Positions 34,431 through 45,996 of a DNA stretch of 64,000 nucleotides are shown one piece after another. The position numbers and the translations under genes were made by a program. Each line of letters opens with the position of its first letter. Positions within the stretch are counted from its first letter, which is position 1. The notes beneath the pieces were generated by a model. The model saw nothing but the letters and a program-made list of their open reading frames with translations. It did not search any database and had not been told where the DNA came from. Source of the stretch: Gigaspora margarita (Eukaryota; Glomeromycota; Glomeromycetes; Diversisporales; Gigasporaceae); assembly GCA_009809945.1 (NCBI GenBank), contig WTPW01000020.1:694964-758963 (forward strand), read 5' to 3'.

Positions 34431-35312
34431 ATTTAGTTATATTTGATTATTTTGATCAAATCAAGATAGTGTAAATATGAGGTAATATTGTAAGTAGTAA
34501 TACAAATCGAAATCAAAAGTTGCAACTAATCGAAAGTTAACAACTAATCGATTGAAAAATTTTTGGCAACTTATATTAAATTGAATAAAAAGAAAAGTTG
34601 ACAATGAATTGATTGCAAAATTTTTGGCAATTTGTATCACTAGTTGTAAGTAATGAAGTAATAGGAAATTAGGTATAGTTGGGTAATATGAGGTAATTTG
34701 AGTATAGTATATAGTGATGAGGACAAGGTATATAGGAAGAGCAACCTTGTTTTTTCTGCGAACCTGAATTTTGTTCTTTTTATATCAACCCACCCCTGCT
34801 CTAATAATGTTTGAGTGCTCTATAATCTGGCAGAAAATAGTCATGTAGGGGTAGGGCTGAGGCATGTATTTATGGCCTGTCGAAAAAGTATAAAGTATAA
34901 AGACTGTGAGGTGCTAGCAAACTGTACAAGCTACTTAAAAAGCAGAAAAAAAACATGTATGTGTTTTCATCATAAATTATATCAGGTATGAGAGACAAAA
35001 CAATACTCCACAATAAAATTGGCTCAAAAACATTTTTTCACTTAATGAGCATCAGCATTTTTATTAGTTGAAATTTGCGTAATTAGGGCTTACAATTTTT
35101 TTACTATGCATTTTTTGCACAAAATTTAGAATAAAATTTCAGGGTAATTTTCATTTATTATTTAGTGTGTGATTATAAAAAGCTTTTTTTTAGTTCATAC
35201 AAAAAATTCGCTACAAAATCTTGATATGAAATGTTTATTGCACCAAGTCACAGCTCAGCTACAGCAGTGGTACAATAATTAAGCCATAGGTGGACCAACT
35301 GGCTAGAGCTGG
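32380..35312. repeat. Second inverted pair, interlocked with the long-TIR element
   Basis: 32380-32590 (with CAGCTGGTACAGCTACAGCT) is found inverted and diverged at about 35080-35312 (with CACAGCTCAGCTACAGCAGT and the AATTTTGTGCAAAAAATGCAT region). One arm lies inside the 32071-34430 element and its partner lies outside. The order is A-B-A'-B' and not a simple nest. 34431-35080 itself holds no gene I can see. Confidence 0.5.
34530..34650. repeat. Two diverged units with AAAATTTTTGGCAACTT
   Basis: ACTAATCGATTGAAAAATTT, followed by TTGGCAACTTATATTAAATT, recurs about 70 bases later as GAATTGATTGCAAAATTTTT then GGCAATTTGTATCAC. Confidence 0.6.
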
Positions 35313-35576
35313 CTTGCAGTACTAATTGCAGTATATAATTAATTTGGAATCAACTGTCTTAATTCTTACTGTTGTAGCATTGGAATTAACAGTTGTGGTT
35401 ACTATACAATTTATTGTAACCATTTTTACCAAAAAATTGTTATTACTATGATTTTTTTTTAAGTTTGTATCAATACTATATGTGGTTAAGGTTGATTTGG
35501 TACTATTATAATTAACAATTGCTAATGAGTTTATTGTGATAACATTCTTGATCATAATTTGCTTATCGATATTTTA

Positions 35577-36205
35577 GCCTAACATTTTGATTATGGGTTG
35601 TATAAACAATGAAAAGCATTAAAGTATAATAACTACTGCATTAGTTTTAGCACACTAATCACATTTTTGGATATAACCATGATTTTAGTGGTTGTAAAAC
35701 TACAAACTATAAGATTTGCTGAGAAAATTAGTAATTATCAAAAAAATTTACGAAAAATAGAAAAATCTAGAATCATTATCTGAATCTTTAATGGAATGTA
35801 ATTTTTTCTTAATACAGCATTTACTGATATTCACTATTTTTTTATTAATATCCTGTTTTTTATCTATTGCAGAGCAAATGTTCTTGCACTTGCACATGTT
35901 TTTGAACTTTTTAAGTTTATCTAATTAAGACTATTATGCAAAATGCTTCAAATTTGTAAATATTGGATTACTTTTTTATGCTCAAAATAGTTTTTATATA
36001 TTAGGTAATCAACCAACAAAAGCATAATTTTAAAAGAGTCATTAAAAAAAACAATAAAATGCGATCTACAACTGTACCTCACTGCTATAGCATCTAGTCA
36101 ATCAATTAATCAATCAATTACAAATCAGATAAGTAATCTATATATTTAAAAACACTGATGGTTACACAATTCATGCACTGTCACGTTTAGAGTACTATGT
36201 ATAAA
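35577..36205. repeat. Diverged direct repeat, left copy
   Basis: Segments sharing CATTTTGATTATGG, ATAACTACTGCATTAGTTTT, GATATAACCATGATTTTA, GTTCTTGCACTTGCAC and CAATCAATTAATCAATCAAT occur in the same order here and at 37534-37925. A fourth segment at 36140-36205 is repeated at 37317-37385. The pair brackets the element at 36212-37161. Ends are not TG...CA, so I do not call them LTRs. Confidence 0.7.
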
Positions 36206-36211
36206 TAATTA

Positions 36212-37161
36212 CTATGGTTACACAAAGTTTCTATTTTTAGCATTTAATATAATACTATATATCTGTATATTATATCTTTAATCCTAACCCTAAAACTTAT
36301 AAGTAAACCTTCTTTGGCCCCTAATTGAAAGTTGTAGAGCTCATTTTTCTGATTCTAATGGTGGTTAAATCATCAAAATCGGCCCAGTGGATCCCAAGAT
36401 ACTTGGGATCAAAGAAGAGCACATAAGGATCGGCAAATCCACTGTTACACAAACTATTTATTTTTCTTTTACATACGTTTTGAAAAGTTTTTTACAATAA
36501 TGAAAATTTTTACTAAGAAAATAATAAAACACGTCTTAAGAAACTAGCATTTTTTTGAGCCAAAGAACAAGTTTACTTAAGAGCCTAATTTCAATTGTAA
36601 TATTAAAATTTTGCGCAAATCACGATTTTTTGTTTGACGGTTTTTTCTACCTTTTTTTTACATACGTTTTGAAAAGTATTTTTTATCGTAGTGAAAATTT
36701 TTACTAGGAAAATGATAAAATACGTCTTATGAAACTAGCATTTTTTTGGGCCAAAGAATAATTTTACTTAAGAGCCCAAAGTCAATTCTGATAATAAAAT
36801 TTTGCGCAAATCACGATTCCCATTTGTCGATTTTTTCTATAGTGTTTTGTATAACAGTTAAGTTACTAATCCTTATGTTCTCTTATTTGATCCCAAATAT
36901 CTTGGGATCCACTGGGCTGATTTTGATGATTTAGCTACTATTAGAATCAGAAAATTGAGCTCTTTAACTTAGAGTTAGAATCTGGATACATTTATATTAT
37001 CTGGATATAAATATATATTTAAATTCAACTACAATCTTTACTATAACTTTCAATTAGGTGCCAAAAAAAGTTTACTTATTAGTTTTTAGGATTAACGTTA
37101 GGGTTAAGATTAGAATTAAGTTAGAGAGAATACTAAAATAGAAAATCTTATGTAACTATGG
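36212..37161. mobile_element. Long inverted-repeat element, about 950 bp, with tandem duplication inside
   Basis: Arms of roughly 240-300 bp (36212-36455 and 36855-37161) match inverted. Both contain CATCAAAATCGGCCCAGTGG followed by GATCCCAAG and its palindromic partner CTTGGGATC. The right arm carries about 75 extra bases. Between the arms lie two tandem units of about 185 bp (36468-36650, 36651-36840) sharing TTTTACATACGTTTTGAAAA and TTTTGCGCAAATCACGATT. No transposase. The CATCAAAATC core echoes the palindromes at 53.1-53.8 kb. Confidence 0.68.
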
Positions 37162-37316
37162 TGGAAATAGCAAAATACTATAGTGAAAATAGTAATTATC
37201 TAAATAAATTGTGTAACAAGATATATTGTTTATTTTATTTATTTTATAAAAATTAAAACTTTTAAGCAAAAATATTTTGGCATTTACTAATAAAATTTAA
37301 TACAATTTTCTATTTT

Positions 37317-37925
37317 ATATTTAAAAACACTAATAGTTATACATTTTATATATTGTCATATTTAAAATACTATGTATAAATAAATATACCATTCTAATTG
37401 TTAATATAAAAACAATAAATAAATTATTTAATAATAGTTTTTTTTTATTTTATTAATTTGTTTTAAATATAGGCCATCAGCAAAGCGACGGGTTATACCT
37501 AGTCAGTTTTAAATTATCTAGATTTTAGAATTTTCCTCAACATTTTGATTATGGTTTTATAAACAATCAAAAGCATAATAACTACTGCATTAGTTTTAGC
37601 ATGCTGCTCATATTTTTGGATATAACCATGATTTTATTGGTTGGTAGATTGACATAAAACTACAAACTTTTCAAAAAAATTTATGATAAATGGAAAAATC
37701 TAGAATCATTATCTGAATCTTAAATGTTCTTGCACTTGCACTTGTTTTTGAACTTTTTAAGTTTATTTAATTAAGACCATTATGCAAAATGCTTCAAATT
37801 TGTAAACATTGGATTGACTTTTTTTACAAACAATAAAATGTGATCTACAACTGTACTTTCACTGGCACATCATCCAATCAATCAATTAATCAATCAATTA
37901 CATATCAGATAAGTAATCAGGTTTT
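37317..37925. repeat. Diverged direct repeat, right copy
   Basis: This is the partner of 35577-36205, with the same order of shared blocks except that the 37317-37385 segment precedes the others. It ends with the CAATCAATTAATCAATCAAT block at about 37875. Coding capacity is absent. Confidence 0.68.
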
Positions 37926-38329
37926 AAATTATCAATATTAGAATTTTCTTCAATCGCTATTTGATTTTCTATGGTATAGCTTCTTCCTGATATACAATAT
38001 ATTTAGTTAGTGCAATTCTGAAAGACCATAATAAAAAAGATGTTATAGTGATTGTTATGCACTTTAAGGAAGCCTGTTATAGTGATGTATGGTTAAACAA
38101 CTCTTATACAACAGATAAATATAGTACTATATGATGCATATTATAATGTTTAAGTGCAGAAATTTATGTTATTACTGTGTTTAATGCATGATTTCATCAC
38201 TCCATTTCTGGTATTTTCAAAGTCATGAGTTTGATCAACCAATTAATGCTCAGATTTTGCTGTCTTCATTTAACTTTTCAGTAAACTATACTCTTCGTAC
38301 TTTGTACTATGTTCCTGGTATAAAAAAAA

Positions 38330-38640
38330 CAGAGTTAATAGTCTTTAATAATAAGGAGAAAAAGAACACCTATTACTACTGTTTAGTAAAAAGAGAGATA
38401 GAGTTTTAGCAAAAAAAGAACAGGATATAACAAGGTACCTAGAAGTCTGGATCATAGTAAAGAGCAGTAGAAGAAATCTAAAATTAAGACTAATATGAGA
38501 AGCAGTAGAATTAGGCCATTTGATTAAAGCAAAAGAGATCTCTATAGAACAAGCCAAATATATCAAAAACAAGATTTTATTACCAAAAGTAGAATACAAA
38601 CTAAACCTTACTCTACTCAACAAACATGCATATAATATGA
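38330..38640 (+). pseudogene. LINE reverse transcriptase C-terminal remnant
   Basis: KTELIVFNNKEKK at the start resembles the conserved segment after the catalytic Asp pair in LINE RTs. It is followed in another frame by KQDITRYLEVWI, like the RYLGVW thumb motif. Then comes IKAKEISIEQAKYIKNKILL with PKVEYKLNLTLL. The catalytic motifs themselves are not present. At least one frameshift separates the first two blocks. Confidence 0.6.
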
Positions 38641-39769
38641 TACAGAGCCCAATGCTTCAGATAGCAAAATAGAAAATAGAAGTAAAAAAAAACTATAGCA
38701 AACTCCCTCCTGTATAACATGGATATCCTAGGCCTTAAACCCCTATAGCAAAGGCATTGGGAACATTTAATAACAGAATGGTTAATTAGAATAAATAGCT
38801 CAAAATTATTGGAAAAATTGACAAAAATCAGACTCAAAATGGCTCAATTAGATCTACTATCAATAAAACTGATCTGGCTATAAAAAGAGGCTCAAATAAA
38901 TAAGCAGAAGTGGTGAAACAATCTAAACACTGCTATCCTGGGCATTGCAAAGTCTTTTCAGATCTTAATCAAGAGTATGCTTAATAAAAATGATTGGAGT
39001 ATCCTTCTACAAGTTCCACACAAAAAGATCATAGAAATTCTTGAAAAGAGTGAATGGAAAGGGAACATGCAGAACATCAAGAAACTAAGAATCTGGAACC
39101 TGAAGCAAATTGTAAGAAGTCAAAGTTAATGCATTATGACCTGGTAGCAAATCAAAAAATTTAGAAACTGCTTAGCAAAAGAAGATTCAAACTAGTTCTA
39201 AATTCTAGAAAAAATTGTTATCAGTGATAGAAAATCAAGAAAGGTCAAACTGGAATTCCAAATAGACCCAGGTTAAAACATCAACATGATCCAGGAAAAA
39301 AGAAAAATATCAACAAACTGCTCTAAAAAAGAATGGACCCTGGGCACTAAAGAAAAAAGCAAAAAACCTGTACTAGGCAGAATTTTGAACAAACTTCCAA
39401 ACAATTGAGTTGAAGTAACTGAATAGGAGAAAGGGATAAAAAAAACCAAAATATCGAAACAGACAAAAAAGCAACAAATGAATTAAAAAAAGAATACAAT
39501 ACAACAAGGTTATACTGGAACATAAGGAGATAAACAACATGACAATTGGGTAAAGAGAGAACTGGAAGGATGTTAATTGCTTATAGATCTGGATAATCTA
39601 AAATAAACTTTAAACATGAACATATCCAGCCAACAGATAAAAGACAATTTTTTTTTTAGAGCATCAAGCAACCTGAAAATTGGGATGTTATAAGCATAAG
39701 GAAAACAGTTGCTAGTAAAGAGAAAAGACAAGAGCTAGAGAAAGCATTATATGATAATAAGAAATTTAA

Positions 39770-40215
39770 AAAACTCACCTTCTATATAGATGGCTCACTT
39801 GAAAAAAAATAGGAAGAAACAGTTACAAAGCAGGTTATAGTGTAGTTCAATATGATTCAGAGAATAGAATAGAGACACTAAAGGTAGAATAAAAGAGTAG
39901 TTTTTTTTAACAAGAGCAGATCTAACAGAAATTTTAGAGGCAATATTAATCTCTCCTATATCAAGTGTTGTAGATCTTTATACTGATAGCCAAGTGGCAA
40001 TTCAGGATATTGAAGTACTAAAAAAAAAACACCCAAGGATCTGGTACAAGATCAAAAATAGCAGACTTCTGAGCAAAATCAATGAGAACATTGGGGTTAA
40101 AGAATCGAAACTAGTACTGCATAAAATAAAAATGCACTCAGACATAACATTAAATGAGAAAACTGACCTCCTAGGCAAAGAAGGTGCTAACCCTAGTAAA
40201 GAAAATAGTAATAAA
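39770..40215 (+). pseudogene. LINE RNase H remnant
   Basis: TFYIDGSL (first Asp) is followed, after several stops, by DLYTDSQVAIQDIEVLKKK (second Asp) and then KIKMHSDITLNEKTDLLGKE, matching the His...Asn-x-Lys-x-Asp tail of RNase H. The last 75 codons (39994-40221) are open; the first half is badly broken. Confidence 0.75.
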
Positions 40216-40233
40216 AACTGATGATGGAAAAAA

Positions 40234-40529
40234 AGGACCCTGGACATCTAGTATAGAGATCATGAAAATTTTCAGCAAATATATCTAAAATTTAAGAAGC
40301 AAAAAACAGTTTTTGGCAATTATCTTGGCATTCAGTAGTCCAATTTGAATGAACTTTTTTTTTTTAAAATGAAGCTTCTAGTGAGGCACAACTAACAAAA
40401 AAAAGTTTATTCAATTTTGATCACTGAATTAGAAGTTATTAAAGTAAATAGATTTTGCTATTTTTAGCAAATTAGATCAAAATTGGCCAAAATCCAGGTA
40501 TGACCTATATGAGAGATTTCCAGGGCCCT
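40234..40529. mobile_element. AGGACCC-family MITE, 296 bp, nested in the plus-strand LINE
   Basis: The ends read AGGACCCTGGACATCTAGTA and, inverted, AGGGCCCTGGAAATCTCTCA. The whole element aligns in reverse to 15943-16229, including the interior AATTAGAAGTTATTAAAGTA stretch. Flanks GGAAAAAA and GCAAAGAA match at 6 of 8, consistent with a decayed 8-bp duplication. Confidence 0.8.
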
Positions 40530-41875
40530 GCAAAGAATACACATTTACCTCTATGTGACAGAAACACCAAATAGAAATCTCTATAAAACAATTTATCAAA
40601 AAATACTTGATATATATCATAAAGCTGAATAAACTTTCTTCAAACATCAAAAAAATGAAACATATACAAGGCATAATGAGTACAAAGACTAGCAGACATT
40701 CAGAAGCTTTTGGCAAAACACACAAAAAATGAAGGCCTTTAATAAAAGAATAACAAAAAGTAAGTATTTAGAATAAAGATAGTAAACAGATCTCTCCTAT
40801 GCTAGTTAAAAGTTACTGTAATCAAGGAAGTATTTATCAAAGCTCCAAATCTCATAAATGCATGATTAATAAGAGACTTCTAATCACTTGGCCACCTGCC
40901 CAATGACAAAAAAACATAACAGCAGGAGGAAGAAGAAATAGTGAAAAAATATAGTTCTCATTACCTAGTGACATGCAGAGAAAGATAGTTTAGAATTTGA
41001 TACTAAAAATTCTAACTAACAAAGATATACTAGATAATCAACAAAGAACGCTTCTAATAAGAGTAATAATAAAGCTTGAAATACAAAAGCAATTAGAAGA
41101 ACTAGATCTTGAAAATGAAGTAAGTAATTATATTTTATTGTGCTGGTTAGAGAAGAACAACAAGCTTCTAGACCAAAATCTAAAAAGATAGATACAAGCA
41201 AACTGCGATATAGAAAAAAGAAATTGGAATTATCAGGACCCTGAATATACATAGATAGATCAGGTATTAGTTTGCTTATTTTGGGGTTTATGTATATCTT
41301 TTCTATTTTTAGTAATTTTTTGCTTATTTTTAAGGTTATTTTATAGATCTTTTTATTTTTAGTAATTTTATAATTAATCTGACCTATCTGTGTATCTTTC
41401 AGGGTTCTAAATTACTGCAAAGACTAAAAAGAAGAAGAGAGATAGGAAGAAACACCAAAAAGCAAAGAAGACCAACAGAAATGAAACCTCAAATAACCCT
41501 GCAGAACCCAACAAAAAAGCAAACAAAAAAAAAGAGAGTAGAGAAATTGACTTAAAATAGCTTGTAATGAAGTTAAAAAATAGATAGATACAGGAGTTCA
41601 TAGTTGGTAAAACCATAATTAAAGTGATTATAATGGGCCTTAGAACCAAGTTAGTGAACTCCTGATAGAGTATTACTCAATGAGAGAAGAAGACAAATTC
41701 TGAATTGGCAAAACTCACACAGGTGTCTAAAGTAACCAAGTGTGCTATAGTTTAGTTATAAGGTACAAAGTACCAGAAATAGTATTAGTATTAGATAATG
41801 TAACTATTTTTAGTAATAAATTATAGCATAATCACCAATTAAAAAAAAATAAAATAAAATAAAATATAATAATAA

Positions 41876-42321
41876 ATAAATAATTAATTAATTTAAATAT
41901 AGCCTATAGCTACATATAGCTAATATTATATATAGTGCATCTTATAGTACTAAAAATTAATATAAAAATAAAAAGTAGAATTAGGATTAGGATTTATTTT
42001 AGAGTTGGTTAGGAAAAATTATAAGAGAAGCATTTTTGCTTAATAATATAACAAGAGTTGTTCTAATAAAATTTTAATATATATAATTTTATAACACTGA
42101 CTACATGTAGCCATGGCTACTGTACTATATCTAAATAATTTGATAAAAAAAATAAATAAATATAAACAAATAAATATTCACTGTAATTTTTATTATAAAT
42201 TTTTTTTTATTTGTTATTTCTATAAGGTGATAACAAATAAAGTGGGAAATAAATGAAATAGTAAATAAAAACTACTTATATATAAAATTTTAAATAAGTT
42301 ATAATAGAACATTCAATTTGG
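41876..42321. other. Gene-free AT-rich stretch, possible decayed inverted-repeat element
   Basis: TTTAAATATAGCCTATAGCT near 41895 and the inverted AGATATAGTACAGTAGCCAT near 42130 suggest a degraded MITE, but the match is too poor to set boundaries. Nothing else was seen. Confidence 0.35.
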
Positions 42322-43094
42322 TGTCAAGCAAATTCTGAACTGTAGATCACTAAAGATCTTTTCTAATCTAATTCTAGAACCCAATATATATCAAAAATCC
42401 TTTTTAAAATTTTGAATTTTTTTAAAAAAAATTTTTTATTTCAATTCTATATATTTGTAAAATTGAAATAAATAAGTTCATTAAATTTGATTTAATAGTT
42501 ATCAAGAAGCCTTTCTAAAAGTTTTTAAAAAAACTTGAAATATCTAAAAAATTAAAAACCAGCAAATTTTTTCTTTTTTAAACTTTAAATAATAATTTCT
42601 CGATAAACTATTCAGATTTAATAAATTTATTTTGTGTTTAATCTATAAGTTTGTAAAATTAAAATAAAAAAATTATAAATTTGAATAGATATATGTTATA
42701 CATACTGGCATTGCCTAATTAAACTCTCTAATCCCTGTTTCTTTTGCTAACCCATTCAAGTTTTTTTTATTTTAATTCTACAAACACAAAATCAAAATAA
42801 AAAAATTATTAATTTTGAATGATAGTTGTTGAAAAACATTGTTTAAAGTTTAAAAAAGAAAAAGTTTGCTTGATTTTAGTCAAGTTTTTTTTAAAGTTCT
42901 AATAAAAGGTTTTTCAACAACTACTAAATCAAATTCAATAAACTTATTTTTATTTCAATTTTACAAATACATAGAATTAGAATAAAAAAATTTTACTAAA
43001 CTAATTGAAAATCTTTACTAGAAGTTTAAAAAAATTCAAAATTTTAATATGAATCTTGGTCAAAAATGATCCACAACTAAAATTTGCTTGACAT
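42322..43094. mobile_element. Inverted-repeat element, about 770 bp, ends TGTCAAGCAAATT
   Basis: The left end TGTCAAGCAAATTCTGAACT and the inverted right end TGTCAAGCAAATTTTAGTTG match over about 27 bases. The interior is packed with inverted AT-rich segments such as TCTACAAACACAAAATCAAA and its reverse-like forms, and it would fold extensively. The AAGCAAATT motif is shared with the element at 44013. There is no coding capacity or clear target duplication. Confidence 0.6.
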
Positions 43095-43331
43095 AAAGGT
43101 ACTATTTAAATAAAATAATAGAATAGTTTAATAAAATAGCTGTACAATGCAATCATGCCAAAACCAGGAATGTAAATTTGTTTTTTTTGTTTTTGCATAA
43201 CTAATTATTCTAATATAATTAGTAGTACCTTTTAAGTCTCATTTATTTGAAAATAATTATTAATAAAAGTTAATTATAAATATAGTCTGGTGCAAAAAGA
43301 TTTGTATCTCAAATAGCTCTGATTAAAATAT

Positions 43332-43570
43332 ATATATATTTTTTTTAAGCAGTCCTGTCTTTGTTTATTGGAAATATAATATACTACATTAATACAATAT
43401 GTTTTGCATTTGCACTATACTAATTACTATTCCACTCTAACAAAGGCTCACCTGATATAAAGTTCAGATGTGACCTGCTATACCAACAATTAGCTTTCCT
43501 CAGGGTTCTTAACTTGCTAAGGACTTTGCGTGAAATCACTTCTCTTGGTACTTTGTGGGCTGTTGGAAGC
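43332..43570 (-). mobile_element. 239-bp retroposed fragment, 13-bp target duplication, poly(A) signal
   Basis: CTGATTAAAATAT flanks both sides (43319-43331, 43571-43583). On the minus strand the insert ends with CCAATAAACAAAGACAGGAC, TGCTT and then an A run, that is an AATAAA hexamer about 20 bases before the tail. It looks like the 3' end of a transcript reverse-transcribed by a LINE: either a 5'-truncated LINE 3' end or a partial processed pseudogene. I do not recognise the 210-bp body. Neither A nor B box is evident. Confidence 0.78.
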
Positions 43571-43583
43571 CTGATTAAAATAT

Positions 43584-44012
43584 TTTTTGTATTTTTAATT
43601 TTTTTAATTTATTATAATTATTAGGTTATCAGATTAATAAAAATAAAATTATTTTAATTATTTTATTGATAAAATCAAAAATTTATTAGTAGTAACTTTG
43701 CAAACCCATTCTTTTTGGTTCACGAGGTACATTTTTTTTATTCATCAGATGGTCAACAAAAAAGAACCATTTTTTATAATGTAATATGATCTTCACATAA
43801 TACAATAATGCATGTTACATAAACTTGCATAATAGTATAAAAAAAGAAATTGTAATTAGTAAGAAATACTTGTCTTGTAATGTTTTTGTTAAGTGGAGAT
43901 AAAAAAAATGGTGTTGTCATGATAAGTAGATTGAGAAGAAGGAGTATTGAGGTGTTGTGTGGTTATAGGCATTGTACGTTAGACATGTTGAATAAAAAAT
44001 GGTAGCATTTGA
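43584..44012. other. Gene-free AT-rich spacer
   Basis: No frame, tandem array or inverted repeat was noticed. Confidence 0.45.
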
Positions 44013-44243
44013 GAGTGAATCAATAGAAATCAAGCAAATTTTTTATAATAAATTTTTTATTCGAAACTTTGAACAGAAATAATTTAACAAAAATTAACCA
44101 AATTTGATAAACTTTTTTTAAAGTATTTTTATAAACTTATAGAATTAATTTAAAAAAAGTATCAAATTTGATTAAGTTTTTGTTAAGTTTTTTTTTTGAT
44201 AAAAAGTTACTAAAAAATTTGCTTGATTTCTATTAACTCACTT
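44013..44243. mobile_element. Inverted-repeat MITE, about 231 bp, AGTGA...AATAGAAATC ends
   Basis: The left end AGTGAATCAATAGAAATCAA and the inverted right end AAGTGAGTTAATAGAAATCA continue as GCAAATTTTTTA, about 31 bp in all. A second inverted pair of AAACTTTG/AAGTTTTT-type sequences lies inside. Target duplication is not clear. Confidence 0.68.
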
Positions 44244-44381
44244 CATATATTGAATGAAGATAATCAAGAAGTTAGAGATAAAAGAGTATTATTTTAATAT
44301 AAATAAGGAACTGTAATAAAGATAAAAAAAGGTATTGTTTTTGATTTTCTTAGAAAGCCTTTATTCACTAAAATGGTGTTA

Positions 44382-45830
44382 CAGTACAGGACACCAAAAG
44401 CCATATAGCTTTTATAGTAAAATTGTTAAATTAATATAACTTTTTAAAAAATAAACTAATATAAAAAATTTTTTATACAATTGATAGACTTTTAGTTAAA
44501 CTATAAATTTTATAAAAAAAATTTTATTTTTTTATTTAATTTTGAAAATATAATATTAAATTAAAGTTATATATATTTAAAAATTTGGTATTTAGTATAA
44601 AAAAATAAAAAACATATATATTTTATTAGGCAATAAAATTATTTACTCTTTCTTACAATTAGCTGGACCAAATTTCTGATGGAAGAAAAACAAAAAGTTT
44701 TTTTTTTGGAGCATTGCTAGATACTTAAAAGTACTGTAGGATAACATAAGTATACAGTTTTTAGAAAGGTCAACTGCTGTTCCAGGGACTCCTTTCTTAT
44801 ATTTGGCATGCAAGCCAGAAACGTCAGTTGTGCAAGATAACTGGCAGTTGGTACCCTTGGTACAAGAAATTCTGGTGAAGATGATAAAGTAGTCTTTGTT
44901 GACAAAGTAATTTGTGGTAAAACAATGGGGAACAACAAAAAAAAGAGTTTTATTTTTCTATACTCTCTTTTAAATTTGCTTCAAGTGACATCTTTCACCC
45001 ATTGCGATTTTTTGAAATTTTTGCCAAAAAGTAGGCATCCTAGCTTACTCCCTCCAAAAGATTGGCAGGATTTACTCCTTCCAAATCAGGAATACATCCC
45101 CAGGCTGGAACTGGTACTGTCACAAGTAAGTTTGGTGACAAATAAACAATGAATGATGGGCTCAGAATCAGAAGGGCACATGAAGAAATTTCTTACCATT
45201 TTAGACATAGTTTCTTTTATGTACATATAATGCTTTAATAGATTTTACCTATGCAGTGTTATATAATTTTTATCGTCGTAGTGTTTTAGATGTAGTAACA
45301 CCTTCATTTTCTATTTTTTTATTTCTTTATCTGTGGTTTTTCTTTTGTGTATTTCTTTTTTTTAAAATTTTTTTTTGGTTTTGTTTGTTGGTTTTCATTT
45401 AGTAGTTCTTTTCCCCTTTAAGATTTCCCTTTTTTTTTTTTTTTNTCTTTATAAGAAGCTCAGAGATAAAGTTTTTTGAAAAAATAGTTTATGAAGTGGT
45501 AACTGGGTACCTTGTTATATTTGAAAGATGTACTCATGACAAAATATCGTGGTCACTTTCGTTTGACAAACACTAGTGCAACAATCCTACTTGGGCACCA
45601 ATTTGTGGTAGCCAGGTTGCAGCCTATTATAGTCTAGATATGTTTCTTGTTGTGTATTTTGTATATGTCAATAATATCTAATAAATAAAGTATGATTGTT
45701 AAAGGAAAAAAACTTAGGCAATAAAATTAATTTTAGTTTAGTTATACAAAATTTACCAATCAAAAGCTAGATTATGTTATGCAGCAGGCAAAATTTGGCG
45801 TCTACATATGTCTTTAGATGTCCTGTACTA
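44382..45830. mobile_element. TA-flanked inverted-repeat element (about 360 bp) carrying a retroposed insert
   Basis: The ends CAGTACAGGACACCAAAAGC and, inverted, TAGTACAGGACATCTAAAGA match over about 28 bases. TA flanks them (44380-44381, 45831-45832). Once the nested 1,072-bp insert and its 16-bp duplication are removed, about 360 bp of AT-rich sequence remain. The CAGT start with a TA duplication resembles the element at 26594; Tc1/pogo affinity is inferred. Confidence 0.62.
44642..45713 (+). mobile_element. 1,072-bp retroposed unit, 16-bp perfect target duplication
   Basis: TTAGGCAATAAAATTA flanks both sides (44626-44641, 45714-45729). The insert ends with TCTAATAAATAAAGTATGAT, then TGTTAAAGGAAAAAAAC: a poly(A)-signal-like hexamer and short A tail on the plus strand. 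A 75-codon frame (44925-45152, with FLKFLPKSRHPSLLPPKDWQ) lies inside but I do not recognise it. It could be a truncated LINE, a long SINE or a retrocopy of a host transcript. No B box was found. One ambiguous base (N) occurs in a T run at 45445. Confidence 0.82.
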
Positions 45831-45996
45831 TAGAAACTTACTATACTTTGTTATAGGACATATCAAATAAAAAGGTGATATCAGTGCATTGAGTAAAAAT
45901 AAAAAATATTGTTTATATAAAAAAGATAGTGCACAAGAATTAGACTGTTGTTTTGTATATAAGTGAGATAGAAGGCATTGTAAGTACATTTATAGC

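Larger units (their letters stand above)
38325..41870 (+). mobile_element. 5'-truncated, heavily decayed LINE
   Basis: The plus strand opens with a stretch resembling the end of a LINE reverse transcriptase, followed by RNase H at 39770-40215. Unrecognised C-terminal sequence follows, ending in an A-rich tail (about 41840-41875, AATTAAAAAAAAATAAAATA). The 5' end is gone: nothing before the RT thumb is present. Stops occur every few dozen codons, so it is older or faster decaying than the minus-strand LINE. A MITE (40234-40529) is nested just after the RNase H. Confidence 0.75.

Noticed and set aside
35577-37925. LTR pair of a retrotransposon
   Set aside because: The direct repeats lack TG...CA ends, a primer-binding site and any retroelement protein, and one block is out of order.
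41890-42137. MITE with TAGCTACA-type ends
   Set aside because: The inverted match is patchy and AT-rich, and boundaries could not be set.
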